DNA of 64,000 nucleotides. Origin: JBBQUN01 sp963717115. GTDB taxonomy: Bacteria; Actinomycetota; Acidimicrobiia; Acidimicrobiales; SZUA-35. The notes below the pieces were generated by a model. The model did not search any database. It was given only the letters and a program-made list of their open reading frames with translations, and was not told the DNA's origin. Made by a program: the position numbers and the translations under genes. Below, in pieces: positions 33,116 through 45,403 of this stretch; positions within the stretch are counted from its first letter, which is position 1, and every line of letters begins with the position of its first letter. The DNA is taken from positions 806,001-870,000 of the forward strand of contig CAVQVO010000020.1 in the NCBI GenBank assembly GCA_963717115.1. The letters are read 5' to 3'.

Positions 33116-34809
33116 CGCTCGACCTGGGCATCGGGCCGGATTCCCGGTTCGGGACCGGGCTCGGCCTCGGACTCCCACCGGTCCTGCAGCAGGTCCAGCG
33201 CCGCCAGGCGATGGTTGATCTCCCCGACGAGTTCGGTGGCCACCTCCGACTCGACCAGCCCCGTGCGGACGATCCCCGACAGCGCCTCGAGCTCGGCGAC
33301 CAGGGCATCGCGACGACCCTGAAGCAGCATTGCCACCTCCAGCTCGGGGTTCCGACGCAGGTGATCCCGCAGATCGGTCCCGGCCTCGTCGACCGCCCGT
33401 CGATACATGACGGCCAACGAGTCGGCCAGCTCCTCGAACAGGACACCCTCGGCGCCGAGCCGGTTCATCTCGGCCTGACCGGCCCGCCCCATCATGATCC
33501 GGGCCTGATGGTGTTGCTGGCGCAGCTCGTTGTCGGCCCGTCCGGCCAGGCCGAGCCGACGGATGAGGGGACCCATGGTCGTGCCCTGCACCAGGAGCGT
33601 GAAGACCACGACTCCGAAGGTCATCACCTGGAGCGACTCGACGACGTCGGGCTCGAAGAGATCATCGGTCAGCACCAGGGCCAGCGCCAGGGAGATGGCT
33701 CCCCGCAGGCCACCCCAGAACATCACGTGCTGATAGGACAGCGGCACTCGTCGTCGAGGGGTCAGTCGGCCGCCCACCCACGAGATCGCGTACACCACGA
33801 CGAGCCGGACGAGGAGCACCGTGAACACGGCGACGAGCACCTCGACGGCGTGGTCGGCGAGGCTGCCGAGCGAGATCGTCAGCCCGATGAACAGGAAGAC
33901 CAGCGAGTTCACCAGGAAGGTCAGCAGTTCCCAGGAGTGCTCGAGCGTCTGTTTGGTGTTCGGGGAGGTGTTCTTCAACCCCAGCGAACCCACGGTCAGG
34001 CCGGCGGCCACGACGGCCAGGATCCCCGAGAAGTGGAAGCTGCGGCCGACGATCTCGCCGGCGCTCTCGGCGATGAGGTAGGAGCCGTAGGCCAGGGCGA
34101 GGGTCGTGGTCGTCTCGACCAGGGCGTCGTCGACCCGGGCGAGCACGATCTCGGAGACGATGTAGCCCAGGACGAGCCCGACGCCGAGCCCGCCGGCCGA
34201 CACCACGAAGAAGTCTTCGAGGGCGCCGCCCAGGGTGAACTCGTCGCCCCGGGCCGCAGCAACGGCCAGGCCGAAGGCGACGACGGCGACCGCGTCGTTG
34301 AACAGCGACTCCCCCTCGACGAGCACCGACAGCCGCTTCGGGGTCCCCAACGACTTGAAGAAGGCGATCACCGCCACCGGGTCGGTGGCCGAGATCAGGG
34401 CCCCGAAGGCGAAGGCGCCCGCCCAGGGAACGTCGAGCAGGAGATGGACGGTTGCGCCGACGGCGAGCGTCCCGAGCAACGTCCCGCCGATCGCAGCGGC
34501 GAGCACGGGGGCCAGATCGGCTCGGAGCTTGCGCCACGGGAGGTGCAGCGTCGCCTCGAAGAGCAGGGGCGGCACCAGCAGCCCGAGGATCAGGTCGGGC
34601 GAGACGTCGACGGCCACCAGGTCCCCCAGCAGGGCCGCCCCGAAGCCGGCGATGACGAGGGCCACGGTGAACGGGAAGCGGAGCCGACTGGCGAGGACGG
34701 CGACGGCGGCGGCGATGGCCAGGAGGATCACGGCGGCCTGTTCCGATCGCAGCAGGTTGCTCGGCTCCTCGGCTGCTTCGGCGGCGAGCAGGATGATCGG
34801 TGACGTCAC
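33112..34809 (-). CDS. CPA1-family Na+/H+ antiporter (NhaP-like)
   Basis: A 565-residue protein with about 12 membrane helices in the first 410 residues and a cytosolic tail of about 150 residues. The CPA1 ion-binding motifs are present: ISATDPVAVIAFF and VEGESLFNDAVAVVAF. It should exchange Na+ or K+ for protons across the cytoplasmic membrane. It overlaps a small stress-protein-like gene, which could bind its tail or modulate it, and starts 10 bp after the flavin oxidoreductase gene. Confidence 0.9.
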   Translation of the reverse strand: MTSPIILLAAEAAEEPSNLLRSEQAAVILLAIAAAVAVLASRLRFPFTVALVIAGFGAALLGDLVAVDVSPDLILGLLVPPLLFEATLHLPWRKLRADLAPVLAAAIGGTLLGTLAVGATVHLLLDVPWAGAFAFGALISATDPVAVIAFFKSLGTPKRLSVLVEGESLFNDAVAVVAFGLAVAAARGDEFTLGGALEDFFVVSAGGLGVGLVLGYIVSEIVLARVDDALVETTTTLALAYGSYLIAESAGEIVGRSFHFSGILAVVAAGLTVGSLGLKNTSPNTKQTLEHSWELLTFLVNSLVFLFIGLTISLGSLADHAVEVLVAVFTVLLVRLVVVYAISWVGGRLTPRRRVPLSYQHVMFWGGLRGAISLALALVLTDDLFEPDVVESLQVMTFGVVVFTLLVQGTTMGPLIRRLGLAGRADNELRQQHHQARIMMGRAGQAEMNRLGAEGVLFEELADSLAVMYRRAVDEAGTDLRDHLRRNPELEVAMLLQGRRDALVAELEALSGIVRTGLVESEVATELVGEINHRLAALDLLQDRWESEAEPGPEPGIRPDAQVER

Positions 34810-34819
34810 CCCTGCGAAC

Positions 34820-36289
34820 CTACTCCGCGGGGGTCTGGGCGCGCCCGGGACCCGACGGCGGGCCCGGATCCGACTGGAGCCGCTGCATCAGCTGTCGAAA
34901 CCCAGACCGACCCGATCGAGACCCCGGAGCCAGAGGTTGCGCTGGCCCGGTGCGGTCTTCTTTGTCGAGCGACCAGCGGGTGAGCTGGATCCCGGCCCAG
35001 CGGAGGGGTTCGGGCGGGAACGGCAACGGCTTCTTGGTCACGAAGTCGAGTCCGACGACCGGGCTGTCGCGGCCGTCGAGCAGGTCGAGCATGGTTCGGG
35101 CCCCGAAGCGGGTGGCCGCGGCGCCCAGGCCGGTGTAGCCCGTGGCATAGACCACCTTGCCACCCATCGCCTTGCCCCAGAACACGGTGAAGCGGGTACT
35201 GGTGTCGATGGCCCCACCCCAGACGTGGCTGAAGCGCAGACCCTCGAGCTGGGGGAACGTCTCGAAGAAGTGCTTCGACAGCAACGCGAACGTCTCGGGC
35301 CGGTGTTCGAGCGACGCGGCGACCTTGTTGTTGAAGTAGTAGACGGCGTCGTAGCCGCCCCAGATGATGCGGTTGTCGTAGGTCAACCGGTAGTAGTGGA
35401 ACTGGTTGGTCGAGTCCGACAGGCCCTGGCGACCCTTCCAGCCGATCGACTCGAGCTGGGCCTCGGTGAGCGGCTCGGTGGCCAGCACGTAGTCGTAGAC
35501 CGGAACCATGTAGTGCCGGATCTGGCGGAGCAACGGGGGGAAGGCGTTGGTGGCGAGCGCCACCTTGGCGGCCCGCACCGAGCCGTATCCGGCCTGGATC
35601 TCGACCGACTTGTCCTTCTCGACGAGGTCGGTCGCCTGGGTGTCTTCGAAGATCCGCACCCCGGCATCGAGCGCCACCTGCTTCATCCCGAACACGAGCC
35701 GGGCCGGATCGCACACGGCGGCCCGGCGCTTGCGGAAGAGTCCGCCGTGATAGGTCGGGGAATGGATCTCGGCCTGGATCTGGTCTCGGTCCCACAGTTC
35801 GACGTCCTGCCCGAGCGCCTCGAGGTGCACGGACTGGTCGGCCAGGTCGTTCACGTGGTCGGCCTGGGTCGCCACGTCGACGACGCCGTTGCGTTCCCAG
35901 TCGCAGTCGATGTCGTGGCGTTCGACGAACTGCTCGATCTCGTTGAGGTTGTCGAGGCCCAGCTTCTCGAGCAGGGGCAGTTCCCGAGCGAACTTCGAGA
36001 ACCCCTGCGCCACCCCGTGGGTGAGGCTCGACTCGAAGAACCCGCCGTTGCGACCCGAGGCCGCATTGCCGCAGCGGGTCGCCTCGATCACGACGACGTC
36101 ACGGGCCGGGTCGCGTTCCTTGGCCAGCAGGGCGGTCCACAAGCCGGTGTAGCCACCGCCGATCACGCAGAGGTCGGCCGTCTCGGCCTCGACCAGGGTG
36201 TCGGTCGACTCCGGTTCGTCGGGGTCGTCGAGCCAGTACGGCGTCGGTTCGGCTCCGGCCAGGGCCAGCAGATGGGGCTCACCGCTCAT
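34820..36289 (-). CDS. FAD-dependent amine oxidase/oxidoreductase of the DAO family (PuuB-like)
   Basis: A 489-residue flavoprotein: FAD dinucleotide motif VIGGGYTGLWTALLA (about residues 41-55), ASGRNGGFFESS, and the C-terminal VVYATGYTGLGAAATRFGARTM. This layout matches the gamma-glutamylputrescine oxidase / glycine oxidase-like group of the D-amino-acid oxidase family. The substrate is not determined. The last about 50 residues are Pro/Arg/Gly rich and outside the fold. Probably the first gene of an operon with the antiporter. Confidence 0.85.
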   Translation of the reverse strand: MSGEPHLLALAGAEPTPYWLDDPDEPESTDTLVEAETADLCVIGGGYTGLWTALLAKERDPARDVVVIEATRCGNAASGRNGGFFESSLTHGVAQGFSKFARELPLLEKLGLDNLNEIEQFVERHDIDCDWERNGVVDVATQADHVNDLADQSVHLEALGQDVELWDRDQIQAEIHSPTYHGGLFRKRRAAVCDPARLVFGMKQVALDAGVRIFEDTQATDLVEKDKSVEIQAGYGSVRAAKVALATNAFPPLLRQIRHYMVPVYDYVLATEPLTEAQLESIGWKGRQGLSDSTNQFHYYRLTYDNRIIWGGYDAVYYFNNKVAASLEHRPETFALLSKHFFETFPQLEGLRFSHVWGGAIDTSTRFTVFWGKAMGGKVVYATGYTGLGAAATRFGARTMLDLLDGRDSPVVGLDFVTKKPLPFPPEPLRWAGIQLTRWSLDKEDRTGPAQPLAPGSRSGRSGFRQLMQRLQSDPGPPSGPGRAQTPAE

Positions 36290-36388
36290 GATCGGGATCT
36301 CAGTTCGGTCTTCGGAACGCCGGCATCGGGTCGAGCCGGCACGGGAGGGGTCGGTGGACGCAGGACGTGCGTCGCTGATCGTCGGCGC

Positions 36389-37768
36389 TCATTCTGCCGC
36401 CTCGCCCAGCACCTCGGCCAGGGCCGGATGGACGAACAACGACTCGACGAGATCGGTGACGACCAGGCCTGCGGTGACCGCGAGCGCCAGCACCGAGATC
36501 AGTTCGGCCGCATGACGACCCACGATCGAGCCGCCGAGCACGACACCCGTCGCCGGGTCCGACACGATCTTGACGAAGCCCCGGGGATCGTTGTTGATGA
36601 GGGCCTTGGCCGACACCGAGAACGGGACCTTCGTGACGCGGATCTTTCGGCCCTCGGCGAAGGCGTCGGCCTCGGCCAGACCGACGTCGGCGATCTCGGG
36701 GTCGGTGAAGATGGCCGAGGCCGCCTTCTCGTAGTCCATGTGGCGATGCGGTCCGGCGTGCAGGCCCATGGCGTGCTCGGCGATCTTGCGGCCCTGCATG
36801 GACGCCACCGACGACAGGGGCAGCTTGCCCGACACGTCACCGGCGGCGTAGATGTGCGGCACGTTCGACCGGGAGTTGTGATCGATCGTGACGTAGCCCC
36901 ACTGGGTCTCGACGCCGGCCTCCTCGAGCCCGAGGTCTTCGGTGTTGGGCAGGGATCCGATGGCCAGCAGGGCGTGGGAGCCGACAGCGGTGCGGCCGTC
37001 GTCGCAGAACACCGAGACCGTGCCGTCGTCGACCTCGATCCGTTCGGCCCGCGCCCCCATGAAGAGGCGGACGCCCCGATCGAGGAAGCTCTGCTCGAGA
37101 ACGGCTGCGACCTCGGGGTCCTTGCTCGGCAGGACCTGCTGGCGGCTGACGATGAGGGTCACCTTCGAGCCGAACGAGTTGAACATGTGGACGAACTCGA
37201 CGCCGGTGACGCCGGAGCCGATCACGATGAGGTGATCGGGCAGCTCGGGCGGCGGGTAGGCGTGACGGGTGGTCAGCACCCGTTCGCCGTCGATGGGGGC
37301 CCAGTCGGGGATCCTCGGCCGCGATCCGGTGGACACGACGATGACGTCGGCTTCGAGGCGCCGGGTCGAGCCGTCGGCCATCGTCGCCTCGACGGTGTGG
37401 TCGTCGATCAGCCGGCCGGTCCCCTCGAGCAGCTCGACGTTCTGCGACGTGAGCAGACTGGTGACGGACCCTTCGAGCCGATCCCGGATGCCGCTGATCC
37501 GCTGGCGGAGCGCATCGAAGTCGAGTTCGACCTCGACCTTGGCGAGACCCATCTTGGTGGCCTCGTTCATCATCGACATCGCCCCGCCGGTGGCGATCAT
37601 GGCCTTGGACGGGATGCAATCGAGGAGGTGGGCCGCGCCACCCACGATGTCTTTCTCGATGAGCGTGACCTCGGCCCCGTACCGGGCCGCATAGGTGGCG
37701 CAGGTCGTGCCACCCGGGCCGCCCCCGATGATCACGAACCGTTTCCGGATTCCCTGCGTGCCATGCAT
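36389..37768 (-). CDS. Flavoprotein disulfide-reductase family member lacking the first redox cysteine (LpdA/quinone reductase-like)
   Basis: A 459-residue protein with FAD motif VIIGGGPGGTTCAT, NAD motif VIGSGVTGVEFVHMF, YAAGDVSGKLPLSS and the dimerisation domain (FTDPEIADVGLAEADA). At the redox site the usual C-x4-C is AAHLLDCIPSKA: A46 replaces the first cysteine and only C51 remains, as in mycobacterial LpdA, an NAD(P)H quinone reductase. It is therefore unlikely to be a lipoamide dehydrogenase. The C-terminal HPALAEVL is kept. ATG at 37768, 7 nt after TAGTCT; upstream in-frame sequence is not homologous. Confidence 0.88.
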   Translation of the reverse strand: MHGTQGIRKRFVIIGGGPGGTTCATYAARYGAEVTLIEKDIVGGAAHLLDCIPSKAMIATGGAMSMMNEATKMGLAKVEVELDFDALRQRISGIRDRLEGSVTSLLTSQNVELLEGTGRLIDDHTVEATMADGSTRRLEADVIVVSTGSRPRIPDWAPIDGERVLTTRHAYPPPELPDHLIVIGSGVTGVEFVHMFNSFGSKVTLIVSRQQVLPSKDPEVAAVLEQSFLDRGVRLFMGARAERIEVDDGTVSVFCDDGRTAVGSHALLAIGSLPNTEDLGLEEAGVETQWGYVTIDHNSRSNVPHIYAAGDVSGKLPLSSVASMQGRKIAEHAMGLHAGPHRHMDYEKAASAIFTDPEIADVGLAEADAFAEGRKIRVTKVPFSVSAKALINNDPRGFVKIVSDPATGVVLGGSIVGRHAAELISVLALAVTAGLVVTDLVESLFVHPALAEVLGEAAE

Positions 37769-37775
37769 GTTCCCC

Positions 37776-37781
37776 AGACTA
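37776..37781 (-). promoter_or_regulatory. Putative leaderless -10 element of the LpdA-like gene
   Basis: TAGTCT on the minus strand, 7 nt before the ATG at 37768. Confidence 0.45.
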
Positions 37782-37812
37782 CCCGTGCCCCGATGGGCGT
37801 TGCGGATGGGGC

Positions 37813-38904
37813 TCAACCCGCGAGGGCGCGGTAGAGCGAAACGAGCCGCTCGACGGTGGTGTCCCACCGGTACCCGTCGGCCCGGGCCGCACCGGCGGCG
37901 ACGAGGCGGGCCCGCTCGGCGTCGTCGGTGAGCGCCGTCTCCAGCGACGACGCCAGGGCCTCGACGTCGCCAACCTCGACCAGCAGCGCACCCTCGCCCA
38001 TGACCTCGGGGATGGCGCCGGCCCGGGTCGCAACGACCGGGATCCCGACCGAGGCGGCTTCGAGCGGCGGGAGCCCGAACCCCTCGTAGAGCGACGGGTA
38101 GGCGAAGACCGCCGCCCCGGCGAGCAGGTCGGCCTTGGTCGCCTCGTCGACGTAGCCGACCCGGACGATGCCGTCGGCGACCCCGCTCGCGGCCACCGCG
38201 TCGTCGTAGGCCTCGGTCCCCCAGCCGTCTCCCCCGGCGATGACCAGCCGGAGGTCGGGATGGCGGCGGCGTACCCGGGCAAAGGCTGCGACCAGGGTCG
38301 GATAGTCCTTCCGGGGCTCGATGGTGCCGATGGCGAGCACGTAGGGGTGGCCGTGGGCCAGACGGGAACCGGTCTGGGGGGTGCCGATGGCGGGAGGCAC
38401 CACCCCGTTGGGAATGGCATGGACGCGCTCGGGCCCCACGTCCAGGTGGTCGAGCGCCTCGGCGGCCACGAACTCCGAAACGGCGTGCACGTGGGCGCCC
38501 CGGCGCAGGGCCGCGTCGACCAGGCCCGGGAAGTGGTGGCTCGGTCCGCTGACCAGATGCGGGAACCGCCACGGCGTGAAGTCGTGGATGGTGACCAGCT
38601 CGGCAGCCCCGCCCGCCGGGGGCACGACGTAGTTCGGACCGTGCACGACGTCGAAACCCGTGACCGCCGGATGATCGAACCGGCGCCAGAGCTCGTGACA
38701 CAGGCGGGCCGGGGTCCGGAGTCGCAGCAGGTCGATGCCGACCGGGAGCCGCGTGGCCAGATCGGCTCCGGCCCGGCGCGAGACGACCACGGTCGTCAGG
38801 TCGACCTCGTCGTGGGCGGCGAGGCCGAAGGTGAGGGCCTCGACCACGGCTCCGACACCGGTCCGGGCACCGATCAGGGCCGTGCCATCCAGTGCGACTC
38901 GCAT
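37813..38904 (-). CDS. GT4 glycosyltransferase
   Basis: A 363-residue GT-B enzyme starting MRVALDGTALIGARTGVG, with VHGPNYVVPPAGG, IHDFTPWRFP, the donor-side block LAIGTIEPRKDYPTL and the nucleotide-sugar site YEGFGLPPLEAASVG. This group is common in actinobacterial surface-glycan synthesis, often a mannosyl- or rhamnosyltransferase. ATG at 38904 lies 7 nt after TACCCT. It stands alone, divergent from the mutase gene. Confidence 0.85.
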   Translation of the reverse strand: MRVALDGTALIGARTGVGAVVEALTFGLAAHDEVDLTTVVVSRRAGADLATRLPVGIDLLRLRTPARLCHELWRRFDHPAVTGFDVVHGPNYVVPPAGGAAELVTIHDFTPWRFPHLVSGPSHHFPGLVDAALRRGAHVHAVSEFVAAEALDHLDVGPERVHAIPNGVVPPAIGTPQTGSRLAHGHPYVLAIGTIEPRKDYPTLVAAFARVRRRHPDLRLVIAGGDGWGTEAYDDAVAASGVADGIVRVGYVDEATKADLLAGAAVFAYPSLYEGFGLPPLEAASVGIPVVATRAGAIPEVMGEGALLVEVGDVEALASSLETALTDDAERARLVAAGAARADGYRWDTTVERLVSLYRALAG

Positions 38905-38911
38905 GGGGCCG

Positions 38912-38917
38912 AGGGTA
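38912..38917 (-). promoter_or_regulatory. Putative leaderless -10 element of the GT4 gene
   Basis: TACCCT on the minus strand, 7 nt before the ATG at 38904. Confidence 0.45.
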
Positions 38918-38946
38918 CGGGTTTCGCGGCGGGCTCGATCAACGCG

Positions 38947-38952
38947 TACCAT
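38947..38952 (+). promoter_or_regulatory. Putative leaderless -10 element of the methylmalonyl-CoA mutase gene
   Basis: TACCAT, 7 nt before the GTG at 38960; supports that start over upstream in-frame codons. Confidence 0.45.
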
Positions 38953-38959
38953 CGGCGGG

Positions 38960-41094
<2,135 letters not shown>

Positions 41095-41098
<4 letters not shown>

Positions 41099-42081
41099 CC
41101 TCGGCCGGCCGTCGGGTCGAACCCGACGTCGATGCACTCGCCGAGGGCATCGGGAACCGAAATCGGCGGGCCCTCGCCCGGGCGATCACCCTGGTCGAGT
41201 CGACCCGGGCCGATCACCGGCGTCTGGCCGAAGACCTCGTCGATCGGCTCCTGCCCCTCACCGGCCACTCGACCCGGATCGGGATCTCGGGAACGCCGGG
41301 CGTCGGCAAGAGCACCTTCATCGAACGATTCGGTCTCCTGCGGGTCGAAGCCGGCCATCGGGTCGCCGTCCTGGCCGTCGACCCCACCTCGGTGCGGACC
41401 GGTGGTTCGATCCTCGGCGACAAGACCCGGATGCCCGATCTCACCCGGAGCGTCGACGCCTACATCCGCCCCTCCCCCACGTCGGGTTCGCTCGGCGGGA
41501 TCGCCGCGCAGACCCGTGAGGTCATGCTGCTGTGCGAGGCCGCCGGGTTCGACACCATCCTGGTCGAGACCGTCGGGGTCGGGCAGTCCGAGATCGCCGT
41601 CGCCGACGTGACGGATCTGTTCGTGCTGCTCCTCGCCCCCGGGGGCGGCGACGAACTCCAGGGCATCAAACGGGGCGTGATGGAGCTGGCCGACCTCGTC
41701 GTGGTCAACAAAGCCGACGGCGATCTGGCGTCGGCCGCCAACCACACCGCCGCCGACTATCGCCACGCGCTCCACCTGGTGCGCCCGAAGTGGTCGGGGC
41801 ATCCCACCGAGGTCCTCACCTGTTCGGCGCTGCACGGCAGCGGGATCGAGGGGATCTGGGACCATCTGACCGCCCTTCGGGACCGACTCGCCGACGACGG
41901 TCACCTCGACCGCCTCCGGGCCGACCAGGCCGTCCGGGCGTTCTGGGCCGACGTTCGTCGCCGCCTGGTCGCCGAACTGGCCCGCGGGACCGAGTTGTCG
42001 GATCGTCTGGAGCTCGAGGTCACGAGCGGACGGCGCGGTCCGTCCTCGGCGGCGCGGGTGCTGGTCGAATCCCGGCGATGA
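41095..42081 (+). CDS. meaB: Methylmalonyl-CoA mutase-associated GTPase MeaB
   Basis: G3E-family GTPase that protects and reloads the mutase with cobalamin. It is 328 residues, with P-loop GISGTPGVGKSTFIERF (about 61-77), switch VDPTSVRTGGSILGDKTRM, Walker B-like ILVETVGVGQSEIAV and base motif VVNKADGDL. The GTG at 41095 overlaps the mutase stop, so the two are translationally coupled, the classical arrangement. Confidence 0.93.
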
Positions 42082-42137
42082 CCCTTTCGCACGGCGCCGG
42101 CTCCGGAACGCCGACGCGTTCGCCGGCCTCGGAGCAA

Positions 42138-42143
42138 TAGCCT
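42138..42143 (+). promoter_or_regulatory. Putative leaderless -10 element of the flippase gene
   Basis: TAGCCT, 8 nt before the ATG at 42152. Confidence 0.4.
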
Positions 42144-42151
42144 CCGTCACG

Positions 42152-43491
42152 ATGCCCCGTGACCAGTCGACGACCCGAACCGCCGAGCGAACCAGTGATG
42201 TCCAACTGGTCGCCGCCTCGGTGCTCACGGGTTTCGCCGGCGCCGGATTCATCCTGGTGGTCCAGCGACACCTCGGCCTGACGGCGTTCTCGCCGATCGC
42301 CCAGCTGTGGTCGATCTGGTCGATCGCGGCCGCCACGCTCATGTTCGCGTACCAGCAATGGACGATCCGCCTCGGGATCGACCATCCCGGACGGATCCGC
42401 TTCGGCGTTGCGCGGGAGCCCGCTCACGCTGCTGATGCTCTCGACCCTGCGGGACGGCGCTCGTCGCCGGCCGTGGCCCGCATCACCCTCTTCCACACGT
42501 CGCCTCCTGCTTCTGGCCGATCGCCGCCGGGATCGTCGTCCTCGGCACGATCCTCGAGCGGCGTCACCCGCGGGCTCCTCGCCACCGCCGGCCGGCACTC
42601 GATGCTGGCGCTCGCGATCGCCGCCGAGAACGTGATCCGATTCGTCCTGGCCGTCGGGTTCATCCTGATCGGCGCCCAGCGGGAGTGGTTCGGCCTTGCC
42701 CTGCTGGCCGGGTTCGCCGTCATCGGGTTATTGGCCGTGCCGGTAGGGTCGGCGCCGTCTTCGACGTCTGCGGCCCGACGAGCCCCGCAGACCTGAGCGA
42801 TCACGCGGCCGCCGAGGGCGGAACTCGGCGATGGCACCTCCACGTTGAGCTCGGCGGCCATCGCCGGGTTCCTCTCGCACGTCGCCCTGGCCGGGCCGCC
42901 GATCCTGGCGGCGTTCAACGGCGCCGACGCCGACACCGTCTCGACGATGTTCGTCGTCCTGACCGCCGTCCGTCTGCCCCACCTTCTCCTGCAGGCCGGT
43001 GCACCCCGGGCCGGCGTCGTCTTCCAGATCCTGGGCCGATACCGACCGATCGCTCCACCTGGATCCCGTGCGACGGCGGGCATCGCCGCTGATCACGACC
43101 CTCGTCGCCGCAGCGATGGCCGGACTGGTCGGGGCCGCACTTGGCGACCCGCTGTCGGCGGTGCGTTCGACATCGGCGGGCAGGTCGACCGGGGCGTCCT
43201 ATGCCGCGATCTCCGCGGCGGCAGCCTGCTCTCGGTCGGGGCGACGCTCGCGACCGTTCAGCTCGTCGCCGAGCAGCGGAATCGGCTGGTGGTCCGAGTT
43301 GGGTGATGCCACTCTCGGGCGCCGCGATTCTGGCGATCATCGATGACGTCACCGAAGTATCGGACGTCGCAACGGGTCTCCTCGTCCTCCACGTCGTCGT
43401 TCTTGGCGCGATGACCGTGCTGCCCACGCTGCTTCGTCCGTCCGGTACGGCCGGTCGCGGAGCGGATCGAAGAAACGGTCGATCACGTTGA
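42152..43491 (+). pseudogene. Polysaccharide flippase-like membrane protein, many frame breaks
   Basis: Fragments of one multi-helix membrane protein are spread over all three plus frames in collinear order: LVAASVLTGFAGAGFILVVQ, LRGSPLTLLMLSTLRD, IAAGIVVLGTILER, LATAGRHSMLALAIAAENV, LVGFILIGAQREWFGLA-like segments, SSAAIAGFLSHVALAGPPI, LITTLVAAAMAGLVGAALGD and SGAAILAIIDDVTEV. The order, hydrophobicity and length (about 440 codons) fit a Wzx/MATE-type flippase. At least six indels are needed to read it through. Coding bias is otherwise normal, so either very recent decay or sequence error. Confidence 0.6.
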
Positions 43492-43499
43492 ACCGGTCC

Positions 43500-44232
43500 T
43501 CAACGCCTCAGGAGTGAGGACCGGACGAGATGATAGGTCGCCCACGTTTCGAAGGGAACGAATCCAAGGCGTGTCCAGACCCGCATCACGTTGGTGTTCA
43601 CACTTTGCGTCGAGATTCGCAGCACCGGCACCTTCCGTCGGAGGACCTCGTCCATCACCGACATGATGATGAATCGGTACAACCCGCCACCCTGGTGGTC
43701 GGGGTGCATCGCCGCCAGGCGGATGTCACCGATGTCCCCGCTCCAGTCGACGATGGCGAACCCCATGGGAGATCCGGAGGCGGACAGGAGCATCGAGGTG
43801 GTGCACGCTGGCTCGGCCATCAGGGTCTGAGCCCACTCGACGTATCCGAGGAGCGCTCGGCCACGATCGAGCAGTGGATTTGCAATGTAATGATTCCGAT
43901 AATTCGCGAACGAGGCCGAGATCAGCGTGCCGATCGACTCGGCATCCTGAGTGTCGACGATCGTCAACCCGTGGCCCGGCGCAGAGCGCCTTCGTTCCTG
44001 GGCTGACCATTCCCAGTAGAGCAGATGGTCCGCCGTGAAGGCGACGACGTGATCCATCGCCGCCAAGTTCGCAGCGATCTGCGGCTCGCCGCCCGACACC
44101 CGCAGGATCGCGATGTCGAAGCTCGCCACCTCCTTCGCCAACTGCTCGATGTCGAGGTCGCCATCGAGCTGTCCGCTGTCCGATCCGATAGCCAAATCGT
44201 TGGGATTCGACTGGCGAGTATCTCAAGGGCAT
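43500..44232 (-). pseudogene. GNAT N-acetyltransferase (WecD-like), one frame break near the N-terminus
   Basis: Most of the protein is open from a TTG at 44195 (231 residues): acetyl-CoA site LAAMHPDHQGGGLYRFI and the C-terminal TNVMRVWTRLGFVPF. The true N-terminus is probably in another frame from the ATG at 44232, where MPLRYSPVESQRFGYRIG matches the start of dTDP-aminosugar acetyltransferases; one indel near 44190 joins the two. With RmlA, RmlB and WecE nearby it could acetylate a dTDP-4-amino-4,6-dideoxyhexose. Confidence 0.6.
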
Positions 44233-44334
44233 CGGCACGAGCCTCCTCTTCCCGCCAGGCGGGTCCCAGGCATGTCGAGACCCTGACGCTAACCTCTCGC
44301 TTGCTCTGTCGAACGGACCAGCACTGGACTCATC

Positions 44335-45356
44335 GTGCACGCTCTCCACAACCCACCGATCCGACCGGGCATCTCGTCGTCGTGCCCGCATACCGGTCTC
44401 CCGGAACACTTCGCGAGGTCTGCCTCGAGCTCGATCGCCACGTCAGACCCCTCGTCGAGGAGATCGAGGTCATCTTCGTCGACGACGGGAGCGGCGACGG
44501 CACGTGGGCGACGATCATCGAGTTGTCGACCGAATTCACCTGGGTTCGGGGACTCACGCTGCTTCGCAACTACGGACAGCACAACGCCGTCCTCGCCGGA
44601 CTGCGGGAGGCTCGACTCCCGCTCGTCCTCACCATCGACGACGATCTCCAGAACCCGCCCGATCAGGTCCCGTTGCTCCTCGGGGCGCTGAGCGACGACA
44701 TCGACCTCGTCTACGGATCGCCGCGCCGAGGAGCCGCAGAACGCCGTCCGGAACCTGGCCTCGCGGCTGACCAAGCGATCGATGGGGTCGTGCTCGCCCG
44801 CCCTCGGCGGCACCGCGTGATGCTGTACCCAGAAGTTCCGGTCGGGACAGGTCGCGTTCCGGGTCTTTCGGCGGGAACTCGGGGCTCGGCCAGCCTCGGT
44901 GTGGCCGTCAGATGATCGAGGAACGGTACGCGATCTCCTGTCGAAGGTGTCTTGCTCGAAGCTGGGCCGACCAACCGGATGCACTGACGTGCACCGTGGA
45001 CGTTCCCGCTGACGATCGTACCGGTCGAGCATCGCGGGTCACGGTCGCGCCGTCTCGTTGGACGAACAGGTCGCTCAACATGATCGACCGGGTACAGCCC
45101 GTCCCGCAGCGAGTCGAGCATGCGTTGGTTGAGCGGGCCACAGGGTCTCGTCAGTGCGTGTTCGGACTTTGCCTTGCTCTCTGGCCTACGTCGTCGGACT
45201 CTGATGTCTTCGCGGTCGACCGACGGGTGGCCCGGGTTGACCTTCCTCGACCGCCGCCGGGAGCCTTTGAGGCCTCGGGCGTACACACTCTCGCTACGCC
45301 TCGGCGTCGTCGGGGAGTACTATCGGAAGGATGCACTTCAGAGCGGGACATCCTAG
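44335..45356 (+). pseudogene. GT2 polyprenyl-phosphate glycosyltransferase-like, many frame breaks
   Basis: Begins with a clean DPM1/ArnC-like catalytic domain in one frame: HLVVVPAYRSPGTLREV, VIFVDDGSGDGTW, LLRNYGQHNAVLAGL and LTIDDDLQNPPDQVPLL. After about 44710 the reading frame changes repeatedly: NAVRNLASRLTKRS, FRSGQVAFRVFRREL, LTIVPVEHRG and the C-terminal LRLGVVGEYYRKD are found in different frames but in the right order. The acceptor is probably a polyprenyl phosphate. The start is placed at the GTG at 44335, itself one frame away from the main domain. Confidence 0.6.
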
Positions 45357-45403
45357 GCTGGCGCACCGGCGCCGACCGAGACCGAACGAGGGGAAACCGA
45401 GGA

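Noticed and set aside
34235..37834. A 1,199-codon open frame on the plus strand opposite the antiporter and two flavoprotein genes
   Set aside because: It is the antisense shadow of high-GC genes with strong family matches; its translation has no domain pattern.
36389..38701. A 770-codon version of the LpdA-like protein
   Set aside because: The extra N-terminal part is the downstream part of the neighbouring glycosyltransferase gene in another frame; the start at 37768 has a promoter box and family match.
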